A stretch of DNA of 64,000 nt from Gammaproteobacteria bacterium (GTDB lineage: Bacteria > Pseudomonadota > Gammaproteobacteria > Steroidobacterales > Steroidobacteraceae). The notes beneath the pieces are model-generated. The model was not told the origin of the DNA. It ran no database searches and saw only the letters and a list, made by a program, of their open reading frames with translations. The DNA is taken from positions 81,940 through 145,939 of the forward strand of contig JANYLM010000024.1 in the NCBI GenBank assembly GCA_025357835.1, read 5' to 3'. Position 1 is the stretch's first letter. The number at the start of each line of letters is the position of its first letter. Positions 39,130 to 48,468 of the stretch are shown here, piece by piece. The translations under genes and the position numbers were made by a program.

Positions 39130-39819
39130 GTGAACAAAGTGCCGGTCATGACCATTGATGGTCCCTCGGGATCCGGCAAGGGCACGGTTAGCCGCGCCGC
39201 CGCAAAGGCGCTTGGGTGGGCGCTGCTCGATAGTGGTGCGTTATACCGTCTGGTTGCCCTGGCTGGCCGAAAGGCCGGCGTGAGCCTCGACGATGGGGCG
39301 GGATTGGCCCCATTGGCAGAGAAGCTCAATATAAGGTTCGGCTCCGGCGAAACCGGAGAAGAGCTGGTTTGGCTGGATGATGCGGAGGTCACGGGGGCCA
39401 TTCGGACCGAAGAAGCGGGAAATGACGCGTCCAAGGTGGCCGCCCTGCCGGTGGTTCGCGCCGCGCTCCTGGAACGCCAGAGGCGATTTGCGGTACCCCC
39501 GGGGTTGGTGGCGGATGGGCGCGATATGGGCACCGTGGTATTCCCCCAGGCGGAGGTAAAGATTTTTCTCACGGCAAGCGCGGCTGAACGGGCCGGCAGA
39601 CGCCATAAGCAGTTGAAAGAAAAGGGGGTTGCTGCTACCCTTGCCGCCCTTTCGCTGGAGATAGCGGAGCGTGATCTGCGCGATTCCACGCGCTCCGCCT
39701 CGCCTCTGGTCGCAAGCGCGGACGCGATCCTGCTGGATACGACGGGTATGGCCGTCGATGCGGTGGTCGAGCGCATCTTAGAAGTGGCCCGCGGGCGTCT
39801 GTCGAGTCAAGTTGAATAG
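39130..39819 (+). CDS. cmk: Cytidylate kinase
   Basis: A 229-residue (d)CMP kinase. The P-loop is IDGPSGSGKGTVSR (near 9-22), LDSGALYRL binds the nucleotide, DGRDMGTVVFPQA carries the conserved CMP-binding Arg/Asp, and RDSTRSASPL is the lid region. The start is a GTG at 39130, 11 bases after aroA. The gene lies directly ahead of rpsA, as in most gammaproteobacteria. Confidence 0.95.
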   Translation: MNKVPVMTIDGPSGSGKGTVSRAAAKALGWALLDSGALYRLVALAGRKAGVSLDDGAGLAPLAEKLNIRFGSGETGEELVWLDDAEVTGAIRTEEAGNDASKVAALPVVRAALLERQRRFAVPPGLVADGRDMGTVVFPQAEVKIFLTASAAERAGRRHKQLKEKGVAATLAALSLEIAERDLRDSTRSASPLVASADAILLDTTGMAVDAVVERILEVARGRLSSQVE

Positions 39820-39914
39820 AAAATTTTGGTTGCGGCTTTCAGGGAATGATCGCCGTATTTTATAGGTAACCCCTCGGGCACAAAGGAAGGTGCTAGGGAA
39901 TAGTAAGAGAACAC

Positions 39915-41585
39915 ATGACAGAAAGTTTTGCGGAACTGTTCGAACAGAGCATCGCGAGCCAGCGCATTCGTCCTGGCACCATTCTTAACGGATTGATCGT
40001 CGAGGTAGGCCAGGACTACGTCATCGTCAATGTCGGATTGAAATCCGAGGCGGTAATTCCCGCCGATCAATTCAAGAACGAGAAGGGTGAGATCGAGGTC
40101 GTCGTCGGTGAAACCGTCGAAGTGGCCCTGGACAGTGTCGAGGATGGTTCCGGCGAAACCCGTCTCTCGCGCGAGAAGGCCAAGCGCGCCAGAACGTGGA
40201 CGCGCCTCGAGACGGCCTTCGAGAAGCAAGAGGTGGTCATCGGCATTATCACGGGCCGGGTCAAGGGCGGCTTCACCGTCGAGATCGACAATGTGCGCGC
40301 GTTTTTGCCGGGTTCCCTCGTCGATGTGCGTCCGGTACGCGATCCGTCGTACCTGGAAAACAAGCCGCTCGAATTCAAGGTGATCAAGCTCGACCAGAAG
40401 CGCAACAACGTGGTGGTGTCGCGTCGCGCGGTGGTAGAGCAGGAATACAGCGCCGAACGTTCCGCGCTGCTGGATAATTTGCAGGAGGGTGCGGCGGTCA
40501 AGGGTGTGGTGAAGAATCTCACCGACTACGGCGCCTTCGTGGATTTGGGCGGCATCGATGGATTGCTGCATATCACCGATATGGCCTGGAAGCGCGTCAA
40601 GCATCCTTCCGAAGTGGTCAAGGTCGGTGAAGAAATCGATGTGCGGATTTTGAAGTTCGATCGCGAACGCCAAAGAGTTTCTTTGGGCCTCAAACAGTTG
40701 GGCGCGGATCCGTGGCAGAACATCGCAAGGCGTTATCCCGCCAATACCCGCCTGTTCGGCAAGGTCACGAACATCGCCGACTACGGCTGCTTTGTCGAAA
40801 TCGAAGAGGGCGTCGAAGGTCTGGTGCATGTCTCGGAAATGGATTGGACCAACAAGAATGTGAATCCCGCCAAGGTGGTTCATGTGGGTCAGGAGGTCGA
40901 GGTCATGGTGCTCGATATCGACGAGGAACGTCGTCGCATCAGCCTGGGCGTGAAGCAGTGCAAGACCAACCCGTGGAAGGAGTTCGCCGAGAACTACAAC
41001 CGCGGCGACAAGGTCAGCGGTCAGATCAAGTCGATCACGGATTTCGGCATATTCATCGGGCTCGCCGGCGGTATCGACGGCCTGGTGCACTTGTCGGACA
41101 TCTCCTGGGATATGCCGGGCGAAGAGGCCGTGCGCAGCTATCAAAAGGCGCAGCAGGTCGATGCGATGGTGTTGTCCATCGATCCGGAGCGTGAGCGCAT
41201 CAGCTTAGGCGTCAAACAGCTTGCGAAGGATCCATTCTCCGCATATATCGCCGAACATCCCAAGGGCAGCATCGTCACCGGTGTGGTGCGAGAAGTGGAC
41301 GCGAAGGGAGCGGTCATCGATCTGGGCAATGGAGTCGACGGTCAGTTGCGGGCTTCCGAGCTATCGCGGGATCGCGTGGAAGACGCACGCCTGCTCCTCA
41401 AGGTGGGCGAGGAAGTCGAAGCGAAGTTTACGGGAGTGGATCGCAAGGGCCGCAGTATCTCCCTGTCGATCAAGGCGAAGGACATCCACGAGGAACAAGA
41501 AGCCATGCAAAATTATCGGACCGATTCACCGACCGGAACCAGCCTGGGAGATCTTCTCAAAGAACAAATCTCCGGCCAGGATTGA
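39915..41585 (+). CDS. rpsA: 30S ribosomal protein S1
   Basis: A 556-residue protein with six S1 repeats. Domains begin near residues 17, 105, 189 ([14 protein letters not shown]), 275 ([14 protein letters not shown]), 362 ([14 protein letters not shown]) and 450. Two N-terminal repeats bind the ribosome and the rest bind mRNA. The length and repeat number equal those of E. coli. The 95-base gap after cmk is A/T-rich (TATTTTATAGG near 39855) and probably holds its own promoter and an autoregulatory leader, but I could not fix the boxes. Confidence 0.97.
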   Translation: MTESFAELFEQSIASQRIRPGTILNGLIVEVGQDYVIVNVGLKSEAVIPADQFKNEKGEIEVVVGETVEVALDSVEDGSGETRLSREKAKRARTWTRLETAFEKQEVVIGIITGRVKGGFTVEIDNVRAFLPGSLVDVRPVRDPSYLENKPLEFKVIKLDQKRNNVVVSRRAVVEQEYSAERSALLDNLQEGAAVKGVVKNLTDYGAFVDLGGIDGLLHITDMAWKRVKHPSEVVKVGEEIDVRILKFDRERQRVSLGLKQLGADPWQNIARRYPANTRLFGKVTNIADYGCFVEIEEGVEGLVHVSEMDWTNKNVNPAKVVHVGQEVEVMVLDIDEERRRISLGVKQCKTNPWKEFAENYNRGDKVSGQIKSITDFGIFIGLAGGIDGLVHLSDISWDMPGEEAVRSYQKAQQVDAMVLSIDPERERISLGVKQLAKDPFSAYIAEHPKGSIVTGVVREVDAKGAVIDLGNGVDGQLRASELSRDRVEDARLLLKVGEEVEAKFTGVDRKGRSISLSIKAKDIHEEQEAMQNYRTDSPTGTSLGDLLKEQISGQD

Positions 41586-41662
41586 GAGGAATGGCTTGGC
41601 GCGGCGGTAGCGCCGCGCCCACCCTCTTTATTATGTCCAGCAGCGATGCCCACGGATCGATA

Positions 41663-41965
41663 ATGACGAAATCGGAACTCATTGAGATCATTTCGGCCAA
41701 ACAGAAGCACTTGCCGGCGAAGGACGTCGAACTCGCGGTCAAGCAGCTGCTGGAAATCATGAGCGATGCACTGGCGACGGGCGAGCGCATCGAGATTCGC
41801 GGCTTTGGCAGCTTTTCCCTGCATTTTCGGCCGCCTCGGCAGGGCCGAAACCCGAAGACCGGAGAGGCCGTCGCGCTTGCCGGCAAGCACGTGCCGCACT
41901 TCAAGCCCGGAAAGGATCTGCGCGAGCGGGTCAATGAAGGTGCGGATCTGCCGATCCGAGATTAA
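41663..41965 (+). CDS. ihfB: Integration host factor subunit beta
   Basis: A 100-residue DNA-bending protein of the HU/IHF family. It starts [20 protein letters not shown], has [15 protein letters not shown] in the beta arms base and [24 protein letters not shown] around the arm tip, split here at its parts. The Pro at the arm tip (RNPKTGE) that intercalates into DNA is present. The ATG at 41663 gives the normal start; an in-frame ATG at 41633 would add 10 residues. The position after rpsA is the standard one. The alpha subunit is not in the window. Confidence 0.95.
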   Translation: MTKSELIEIISAKQKHLPAKDVELAVKQLLEIMSDALATGERIEIRGFGSFSLHFRPPRQGRNPKTGEAVALAGKHVPHFKPGKDLRERVNEGADLPIRD

Positions 41966-41991
41966 AGGGTGTTGGGCGGTCTGAAGGCTAA

Positions 41992-43134
41992 ATGACCGAC
42001 CTACCGCTGCTGACTTGGGGCTTGGTGGTTGCGGCGTTGGTTCTCGGCATACTGGCCGGGCACTTCGGCTGGGGTAGACGTTGGCCCGCCTCCCTCAAGC
42101 AGCTGCATCCCGATTATCTGGCCGGACTCGATTACCTCGTTACTGAGCAGCCCGACCGGGCGCTCGACATGTTCTTGAAGCTGATGGACGCCAACGCGGA
42201 CACCATCGAGACTCATTTCGCCTTGGGTTCCCTGTATCGCCGCCGTGGGGAAGTGGAGCGCGCTATTCGCATCCACCAAAATTTATTGGCGCGCGATGCA
42301 CTCGCCACCGAGCATCGCGAGCAGGCGCTGCTGGCGCTCGCACAGGATTATTTGTGTGCGGGGCTGCTTGATCGGGCTGAAGGTTTGTTTCAGCAAGTCA
42401 GCGAGGTGCCGCGCTTGCGCGCCAGTGCGCTCGATGCCCTGCGCCTGGTTTACGAACGCCAGCATGATTGGCAACAGGCGCTCGGCGCACATAGGCAACT
42501 GGCCCGCATCAAGGCCGCGCCGCCGCGCGTCGTCGCGGCCCACTATCTGTGCGAGCTGGCGACGCTTGCGATCGAGAGCGACGATAACGTAGAGGCGCGG
42601 CGCCTGCTGCGCGAGGCCCGCGATGAAGTAAGGCAGTTTCCTCGGGCGGCACTGCTGCGTGCGCAGATCGCGGAGCGCGACGCGCAGCCGGAGTTGGCCA
42701 TACGACTGTTGCGGCAGGCGCTAGCCGAATCACCGGAGCTGCTGCAGGATGAGTTGCCGCACCTGCTCAAATTGGTGGAGCCGCAGGCGCGCGATGCGGT
42801 GCTTTCCGACCTCGTCGCACAAGCGGCGTCGCGCGGCTTCGGCGAACTAAAGCGTTTTGTATTCGCCGCGATCGCGGCCAATTTGGCGGGCGCTGCACCG
42901 CTCCGCGCCTCGATAGAAGCGGTCATCTCGCAGGATGCGACACTGCAAGCCGTGTGGAGGGCGGATCCGGCGCAGTACGATCGTACGGCGCACGAGATCG
43001 GGGCGTTGCTGGCGCATGCTGAAAAGTATCGGTGCAATGAATGCGGCTATTCGGGGCGCAGCTTTTATTGGCATTGCCCGGCCTGTCATTCTTGGGATAG
43101 CTTTGAGACGCACGCCATCGTAAAGCTTCGATAG
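41992..43134 (+). CDS. lapB: Lipopolysaccharide assembly protein LapB (YciM)
   Basis: A 380-residue inner-membrane protein that regulates LpxC turnover and so LPS amount. An N-terminal membrane helix ([20 protein letters not shown], residues 5-24) is followed by about seven to nine TPR-like helical repeats facing the cytoplasm and a rubredoxin-type metal knuckle at the C-terminus with Cys348, Cys351, Cys362 and Cys365. The order rpsA-ihfB-lapB is common in gammaproteobacteria. The ATG at 41992 overlaps nothing and follows ihfB by 26 bases. Confidence 0.94.
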   Translation: MTDLPLLTWGLVVAALVLGILAGHFGWGRRWPASLKQLHPDYLAGLDYLVTEQPDRALDMFLKLMDANADTIETHFALGSLYRRRGEVERAIRIHQNLLARDALATEHREQALLALAQDYLCAGLLDRAEGLFQQVSEVPRLRASALDALRLVYERQHDWQQALGAHRQLARIKAAPPRVVAAHYLCELATLAIESDDNVEARRLLREARDEVRQFPRAALLRAQIAERDAQPELAIRLLRQALAESPELLQDELPHLLKLVEPQARDAVLSDLVAQAASRGFGELKRFVFAAIAANLAGAAPLRASIEAVISQDATLQAVWRADPAQYDRTAHEIGALLAHAEKYRCNECGYSGRSFYWHCPACHSWDSFETHAIVKLR

Positions 43135-43187
43135 CGTGTGAGAATTGTCTGACGGCGCACCTCGATGAAATCCGTTATTATTTCGCC

Positions 43188-44075
43188 ATGACATACAAAG
43201 CCGTCAAAACAGTCGTATTCCCTGTTGCCGGGCGCGGCACAAGGTTCCTCCCGGTCACCAAGGCCAGCCCGAAGGAAATGCTGCCGGTCGTCGACAAGCC
43301 GCTGATTCAGTATGCGGTTGATGAGGCACTTTCGGCGGGCGCCGACACGTTGGTCTTTATCACCGGAAGTTCCAAGCGAGCCATCGAGGATCATTTCGAC
43401 AGCAATGCCGAACTCGAGGCCGTGTTGCAAGCGCAAGGCAAGCAGGATTTGCTGGATACTCTGCGTGGGATTCTGCCGAGCTGGGCCTCCTGCGTGTACA
43501 TCCGTCAATCGGCGCCGCTCGGCCTCGGCCATGCCGTGCTGTGCGCTCGCCCCGTCGTCGGCGATGCGCCCTTCATGGTGCATCTCGCGGATGATTTAAT
43601 CGATGCAACCGTTCCCTGTCTCAAGCAGATGGTCGACGTATTCGCGACCTACGGGGGCAGCGTACTCGGTGTGCATAACGTGCCGAAGCAGGACACGGAC
43701 AAGTACGGCATCGTGACGTTGGAGCGCAAGATCGCGCCGCGCGTAGGCAAGATATCGCACATCGTGGAAAAGCCCAGGCCCGAGAATGCGGCAACCACGC
43801 TGGCGGTTGTCGGCCGCTATGTTCTTAGCGGCTCGATATTCGATGACCTTGCGAAAATCGGCCAGGGTGCGGGCGGCGAGATTCAGCTCACCGACGGCAT
43901 TGCCCAGCTGATGCAGCGCGAACCGGTGTATGCCTTCGAATTCGAAGGCAAGCGCTACGACTGCGGCAGCAAGCTCGGATACTTACAGGCCACCGTGGAG
44001 TACGGCCTGAAGCATCCGAGCTTGGGTTCTGAGTTCGCAGACTACCTGCGAGCTCTGGTTCCCAAACTGTCCTAG
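43188..44075 (+). CDS. galU: UTP-glucose-1-phosphate uridylyltransferase
   Basis: A 295-residue nucleotidyltransferase making UDP-glucose for LPS core, capsule and trehalose. The nucleotide loop is [21 protein letters not shown] (near 9-29, written here by its ends), followed by [17 protein letters not shown]; the Asp of [10 protein letters not shown] binds the metal, and VEKP and [10 protein letters not shown] complete the site. No clear ribosome-binding site precedes the ATG (TTATTATTTCGCC). It converges on the RhlE gene and their TAG stops share one CTAG. Confidence 0.95.
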   Translation: MTYKAVKTVVFPVAGRGTRFLPVTKASPKEMLPVVDKPLIQYAVDEALSAGADTLVFITGSSKRAIEDHFDSNAELEAVLQAQGKQDLLDTLRGILPSWASCVYIRQSAPLGLGHAVLCARPVVGDAPFMVHLADDLIDATVPCLKQMVDVFATYGGSVLGVHNVPKQDTDKYGIVTLERKIAPRVGKISHIVEKPRPENAATTLAVVGRYVLSGSIFDDLAKIGQGAGGEIQLTDGIAQLMQREPVYAFEFEGKRYDCGSKLGYLQATVEYGLKHPSLGSEFADYLRALVPKLS

Positions 44076-45421
44076 CGGAAACGACCGCGCTGCTGCTGGC
44101 CGAAGCTTCTCGTGCCGGAGCCGCCGCCGCCCGGCGCTCGACGCGAATCGCGGCCGCCGTGGTTCTGGCCCTGGCGGCCTTGGCCCTGCGCCGGGCGGTT
44201 GCCTCGGGCCTCTCCGTGCGCTCGGTCGCCTTGTGGCCGATCCCCCGAACCACGATTGCCGTTTGATGCCGATTGCGGCGCAGATTCGACGATCTTGAAG
44301 ACCGGGGTGGGCAGAACGGGAATGCTGCGGCGTAGAACCCGTTCGATGTCGCGTAGCAATCCGCCTTCGTCACTCGACACCAACGAGACGGCCTCGCCCG
44401 CGGCGCCGGCTCGGCCGGTTCGGCCGATGCGATGCACGTAATCTTCGGGCACATTGGGCAATTCGTAGTTGACCACCTGCGGCAGTTCTTTGATATCGAG
44501 GCCGCGCGCGGCGACCTCGGTGGCCACCAGTGCGGTGACCTGTCCGCGCTTGAACATGTCGAGCGCCTTGACTCGCGCTGCCTGGCTCTTGTTGCCGTGA
44601 ATGGCCGCGGCTTGAATGCCCGCGCCTTCGAGCTGCTGCGTCAGGCGATTCGCGCCATGCTTGGTGCGTGTGAAAATCAATACTTGGCGCCACTGGCCTT
44701 CTTGGATCAGATGCACCAATAAATGCCGCTTCTGTTCCTTTTGCACTCGGTAGGCGCGCTGTTCCACCAATTCGATGGGAGCATTGCGCGGCGCAACCTG
44801 TATCGACAGAGGGTCATGCAGCAGCCGTTCCGCCAAGCCGCGAATATCGTCTGAATACGTGGCCGAGAACAGCAAGTTCTGCCGCTTCTGAGGCAGTAGT
44901 TTGATGATTTTGCGAATGTCGTTGATGAAGCCCATGTCCAGCATGCGATCGGCCTCATCCAGCACCAACACCTGCACCTTGGAAAGATCCGCCGCGCGCT
45001 GCTGGGCAAGATCGAGTAGGCGGCCGGGCGTGGCCACCAAGATATCGCAGCCGCTGCGCAGGGCACTGATCTGTGGGTTGATGCTCACGCCGCCGAACAC
45101 CTGGTAGGTGCGCAGCTGCATGTACTTACCGTAGTCGCGCGCGCTCTGCGCCACTTGCGCCGCAAGCTCGCGGGTGGGCGTCAGCACCAGCGCGCGAGGC
45201 GCACGCAGGGTACCGTTCGCCTGATCTGCGCTAAGCCGCTGCAATATGGGCAGCACGAAGCCGGCGGTTTTGCCGGTGCCGGTTTGCGCGCCGGCCAGGA
45301 CGTCGCGTCCGCCGAGTACCGCCGGAATCGCTTGTATTTGAATGGGGGAAGGCGAATCGTAGCCCTTATCGGCGACAGCACGCAGCAATTCGGGCAATAG
45401 CCCGAGATCGGAAAATGACAT
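44072..45421 (-). CDS. rhlE: DEAD-box ATP-dependent RNA helicase, RhlE type
   Basis: A 449-residue helicase. The Q motif is [13 protein letters not shown] (21-33), motif I AQTGTGKT (44-51), motif Ia PTRELAAQV, motif [15 protein letters not shown] (near 150), motif III SAT, motif [12 protein letters not shown] and motif [12 protein letters not shown]. The last 70 residues form an Arg/Gly/Gln-rich basic tail typical of RhlE and useful for unspecific RNA binding. RhlE-class helicases act in ribosome assembly and RNA decay. It could also be called by a related name (RhlB-like or DbpA); the tail and Q-motif context favour RhlE. Confidence 0.88.
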   Translation of the reverse strand: MSFSDLGLLPELLRAVADKGYDSPSPIQIQAIPAVLGGRDVLAGAQTGTGKTAGFVLPILQRLSADQANGTLRAPRALVLTPTRELAAQVAQSARDYGKYMQLRTYQVFGGVSINPQISALRSGCDILVATPGRLLDLAQQRAADLSKVQVLVLDEADRMLDMGFINDIRKIIKLLPQKRQNLLFSATYSDDIRGLAERLLHDPLSIQVAPRNAPIELVEQRAYRVQKEQKRHLLVHLIQEGQWRQVLIFTRTKHGANRLTQQLEGAGIQAAAIHGNKSQAARVKALDMFKRGQVTALVATEVAARGLDIKELPQVVNYELPNVPEDYVHRIGRTGRAGAAGEAVSLVSSDEGGLLRDIERVLRRSIPVLPTPVFKIVESAPQSASNGNRGSGDRPQGDRAHGEARGNRPAQGQGRQGQNHGGRDSRRAPGGGGSGTRSFGQQQRGRFR

Positions 45422-45639
45422 TGAATAATCCTTAAAGAATTGTGGACTCGCACGACAGAAGCAATCGCTTCCGCAGCGGTCAGCAGCGAGGAGGGAATCA
45501 AAGCGTTGCGTCAGGGACGGATCGCGAGCTTAGGATGGCACTGACCGAGTGCCGACCCGAATTAAGCTGGAAGAAGTCTACAGGGTAGAGGATGCTGCGT
45601 CCACCCAAAGCACGGCCCTGGCCGCCTGAAGCAAGAAGC

Positions 45640-45673
45640 GGCGTACTTCACCCCGCTCGAAGCGAAGTACGCC
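45640..45673 (-). terminator. Terminator-like hairpin after the Gly/Ala-rich gene
   Basis: A perfect 10-bp inverted repeat (GGCGTACTTC with GAAGTACGCC) with a 14-base loop lies 25 bases past the stop of the secreted Gly/Ala-rich gene. Reading on the minus strand a CTTCTTGCTTC tract follows. It lies in the 276-base region between that gene and the rhlE start, where I see no other gene. Confidence 0.55.
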
Positions 45674-45697
45674 GTGTGCACGCGATCGTCGGCTCCA

Positions 45698-46459
45698 TCA
45701 GTTCAGGGAACCCCCTGCGGTGCCGGCGGAGGTTGCCGAAAGGGACCCGTTCGAGTGTTGTGCGTCAAGCGATCCGCCGGCGGCTCCTGAGGCGGAGTGA
45801 CTCCCCGCGGTGACCGTGTGATCCGCGCTTCCCGTGAAGCTACCGGAGGCGCTGGGTTTGGCAGGCGCGGGAGCCGTTGTAGCAGGCGCGGTGCTCGTGG
45901 ATTTGACGGGCATGGTGGCGGGGGCTGCCTTTGCCGCAGCCGGTGCCGGTTTGACATTGGTGGACTGCGCCGGCGCCGACATCGCCGGGGGCGCTGCCAC
46001 AAAGGAGCCCGCTGCTGCGGACGAGACCGCTGACATCGCAGCGAGCGATTGTAATTCCCCCGCAGCGGTACTCGTATCGGCGGTGCTCGTGCCTGCGGCG
46101 GCGGCCGTTGCGGCCGCTGTGCCGGCGGGGCGGATGCTTGCCGGCGTCACGGAATTGGCAACGCCGCCGCCGGCCTGGGTGGCCGACGTCGCCGCGCCCT
46201 CTCCCTTACCGGCGGTTTCGGCAATGGGTTTGGCGCTGGCCGAACCCAGCGAGCCGTTGAAACCGCCTTGCGAACCGAAGGTACCCCTTCCGCCGATTCC
46301 GTTAGGGCCGCCAAAGCCTCCCAAGCTACCTCCCAAATTACCACCGAGGCCGCCTGCGCCACCCAAGAGGCCCGCATAGGCGGGTGAGGCCAATGCCAAT
46401 GCGGTAGCGACTGCGGCACTCGCGAATAGCCGCGCTCGCGGCGTTTGTTTACTGTTCAT
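45698..46459 (-). CDS. Secreted low-complexity Gly/Ala/Ser/Thr-rich protein
   Basis: A 253-residue protein of unknown family. It has a clear signal peptide (basic start MNSKQTPRAR, hydrophobic LFASAAVATALALA, cleavage after SPAYA). The mature part starts with GLLGGAGGLGGNLGG-like repeats (about 30-75), continues as an Ala/Thr/Ser/Pro-rich stretch and ends in Ser/Gly/Ala-rich sequence with SGSFTG and SAGTAGG. There are no Cys residues and no catalytic motif. Composition suggests a surface, matrix or linker-like protein. It lies just downstream of the subtilase gene on the same strand and has a promoter-like motif also found before the ECF sigma gene. AGGAG stands before the ATG. Confidence 0.8.
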   Translation of the reverse strand: MNSKQTPRARLFASAAVATALALASPAYAGLLGGAGGLGGNLGGSLGGFGGPNGIGGRGTFGSQGGFNGSLGSASAKPIAETAGKGEGAATSATQAGGGVANSVTPASIRPAGTAAATAAAAGTSTADTSTAAGELQSLAAMSAVSSAAAGSFVAAPPAMSAPAQSTNVKPAPAAAKAAPATMPVKSTSTAPATTAPAPAKPSASGSFTGSADHTVTAGSHSASGAAGGSLDAQHSNGSLSATSAGTAGGSLN

Positions 46460-46507
46460 GTCTCGTACTCCTGCGTGATCGCAGACATCCCGCGACCTTC
46501 ACTATTG

Positions 46508-46534
46508 ATACGAGTCGGCCGGGAGTTTTCTTCC
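46508..46534 (-). promoter_or_regulatory. Putative ECF-sigma promoter of the Gly/Ala-rich gene
   Basis: On the minus strand GGAA and CGTAT are 18 bases apart. This matches the GGAA-N18-CGTCT arrangement ahead of the ECF sigma gene at 47927-47953, and both are followed by the same AAGAAA extension after GG. It would give a leader of about 40 bases with AGGAG ahead of the start at 46459. Confidence 0.5.
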
Positions 46535-46554
46535 ATCCGCAAAAAAATCGCCGT

Positions 46555-47871
46555 TCAGCGGCGAATCTGCGGCGTTGGATCGATTCTGTATTCCGCGCCG
46601 ACGAGTCCAAATCCATATGTCAAATCGCGGCCTGGAGGGCCAAGATCGACGGCGGTCTTCGCCAGCGCATCGATGGCGGCGGCCGCGGCGGCTGAGTTCG
46701 GCGCATCCATGGCAGAGGCCAGCAGCGCCGCGACAAAGGGCGCCGCAAACGAGGTGCCGCGAACGGCGGCATAGGCGTGATCGCCGGTCGCGGCCGCCAC
46801 ATCCGCGCCGGGCGCTGCAAACATGACCTGAGGTCCCCGTGCCGCTTCGAGCAACACCCGACGATGCGCGTCGACCGCCGTGACACCGACGACTTTTGGG
46901 TAGGAGGCGGGATAGAGTGGGGGAGCGGCCGGCCCGTCATTGCCGACCGCCGCGACGATAACGTAGCCACCGCCGATAAGGGTGCCGATCACTCTCTCCA
47001 GCATCGCGTTCTTCGGGCCGACCAAACTGACATTGATGACGGGGACCTTTTCTTCCACCAACCAGCCGAGCGCCGACACCAATGCATCCACTGCGCCGCC
47101 GGTGGGACGACCGCAGTACACATCCGCCGCGAACAGCTCGGCATCCGGGCGCACCCCGTGAAATGCCTCGCCGCGCCCGATCAGCAGCGACGCGACGGCG
47201 GTCCCGTGCGCCGCCGGTACTGGATGATTGTCGCAGCCCCACGGATGGATCACGGACTCGTGGAATACCGGGTGTGTCATATCGACGCCCGTATCCAATA
47301 GCCCTATGCGCATCCGGAATTGCGCGGGATTGGCCGCCGCGGATTCCGCGAGGATCGCAGCGGTAACCATAGTGTCGATGGTTACTCTGTCGCCGCGAGA
47401 TATCGCGCCGCTGCTGCTGTAGATATGGTTGTAATCGTAGCTTCCGGCGGGATCGGCGTCGCGCAAGGTGCGAAGCGCTTTATTTGTCGACATCCCCCGT
47501 GGTGCTTTGAATATCACCAAGCGAATATTCATCGTACCGATGGTTTGTTCGCGATCGACGATGAATCCGCGAGAACGCGCGCCATCCAGCGCCGCATCCG
47601 TGGCCGCAAGCCCGAGAATTTCGTTTCGAATGACGGGCTCGCCGTTCGGGTCCGTATCCACAACTTGGCGATTTGCGCGAATCAAGCGATTGACTTCAAG
47701 ACGGCGCAGGCCATTCAATCCATCGAGGGGTTGCGACTGCACCCGGTCAAGCACCTGCGGCAGAGTCTGTAGGGGCACGGCGGGGAGCGCAACGGCAGGC
47801 AGGCGCACCTGCGCCGTGGCCGCCGCGGCCATCATGGTCATAGTCAAGAAGCAATGTATTGATCCTGGCAT
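46555..47871 (-). CDS. Secreted subtilisin-like serine protease (peptidase S8)
   Basis: A 438-residue protease. A short signal (MPGSIHCFLTMTMMAAAATA, cleavage near 21) and a prodomain-like region (about 25-180) precede the S8 domain. The catalytic triad is complete: Asp193 in GLLDTGVD, His222 in HGTAVASLL and Ser374 in GTSFAAPFV; Asn311 in VAAVGNDG forms the oxyanion hole. No C-terminal sorting or P-domain is present. It is divergent to the ECF sigma gene and followed by the secreted Gly/Ala-rich gene, suggesting that the pair acts outside the cytoplasm under that sigma factor. The target is unknown. Confidence 0.9.
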   Translation of the reverse strand: MPGSIHCFLTMTMMAAAATAQVRLPAVALPAVPLQTLPQVLDRVQSQPLDGLNGLRRLEVNRLIRANRQVVDTDPNGEPVIRNEILGLAATDAALDGARSRGFIVDREQTIGTMNIRLVIFKAPRGMSTNKALRTLRDADPAGSYDYNHIYSSSGAISRGDRVTIDTMVTAAILAESAAANPAQFRMRIGLLDTGVDMTHPVFHESVIHPWGCDNHPVPAAHGTAVASLLIGRGEAFHGVRPDAELFAADVYCGRPTGGAVDALVSALGWLVEEKVPVINVSLVGPKNAMLERVIGTLIGGGYVIVAAVGNDGPAAPPLYPASYPKVVGVTAVDAHRRVLLEAARGPQVMFAAPGADVAAATGDHAYAAVRGTSFAAPFVAALLASAMDAPNSAAAAAAIDALAKTAVDLGPPGRDLTYGFGLVGAEYRIDPTPQIRR

Positions 47872-47926
47872 TGAGGAATTCTCGTGCTAGCTAGTCGGAT
47901 ATTTCTCATCGGCTGATACAATCAAT

Positions 47927-47953
47927 GGAAGAAACATGGTATCTCGAACGTCT
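47927..47953 (+). promoter_or_regulatory. Putative autoregulatory ECF promoter before the sigma gene
   Basis: GGAA (47927-47930) and CGTCT (47949-47953) are 18 bases apart, close to the GGAAC-N16/17-CGTC form of many ECF promoters. The -10-like box ends only five bases ahead of the ATG at 47959, so a transcript from it would be nearly leaderless. Confidence 0.5.
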
Positions 47954-47958
47954 ATCCC

Positions 47959-48468
47959 ATGAATACGAGCGGGACCCCGCAAAACGTCCATGAGCAAATC
48001 GTCGCGTTACTGCCGCGGCTGCGACGATTTGCCCGCAACTTAACGCGTAATCCGCATGACGCAGACGATGTCGTGCAGATCGCGGTGGAGCGGGCGCTGA
48101 CTCGATTGGACCAATGGCGCAGTGACGCGCGGCTGGATAGTTGGATGTTCAAGATCGTTAGAAACGCCTGGATCGACGAACTTCGTTCGCGCGGACGACG
48201 CGATAAGATTTTCACCACCGCAGAGGCCGGTGACAATATCGGTGCGGACTCGATGGCGAGCCAAACCGAGTTGTTGTCCGTACAGTCGGCGATGGCGCGG
48301 TTGCCTGAGGAGCAGAGGGAAGCGGTTGGTCTTGTCCTCGTGGAGGGATTGCCGTACCGGGAAGCCGCCGAGGTGCTTGATGTTCCCATCGGGACGCTGA
48401 CGAGTCGACTCGCGCGGGGACGCCAGGCGTTGCAGGCGATGTTAGGGGCGGAGGCTGAAACCACATGA
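47959..48468 (+). CDS. ECF-type RNA polymerase sigma factor
   Basis: A 169-residue sigma factor with only regions 2 and 4. Region 2 covers about residues 15-80 (FARNLTRNPHDADDVVQIAV, then LDSWMFKIVRNAWIDELR for -10 recognition and melting); region 4 covers about 110-160 (LPEEQREAVGLVLVEGLPYR, AAEVLDVPIGTLTSRLARGR, the helix-turn-helix for the -35 box). There is no C-terminal extension. The start is the only candidate ATG and lacks a Shine-Dalgarno sequence. It overlaps the anti-sigma gene by four bases (ATGA). Confidence 0.92.
   Translation: MNTSGTPQNVHEQIVALLPRLRRFARNLTRNPHDADDVVQIAVERALTRLDQWRSDARLDSWMFKIVRNAWIDELRSRGRRDKIFTTAEAGDNIGADSMASQTELLSVQSAMARLPEEQREAVGLVLVEGLPYREAAEVLDVPIGTLTSRLARGRQALQAMLGAEAETT

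Noticed and set aside
39807..41144. A 445-codon open frame antisense to rpsA.
   Set aside because: It mirrors the S1 protein frame; GC-rich codon bias opens the complementary frame. The translation is His/Asp/Leu-rich with no domain, while rpsA on the other strand is unmistakable.
45834..46379. A 181-codon Ala/Pro/Val-rich frame on the plus strand.
   Set aside because: It is antisense to the secreted Gly/Ala-rich gene, which has a signal peptide and a ribosome-binding site; the plus-strand frame has neither.
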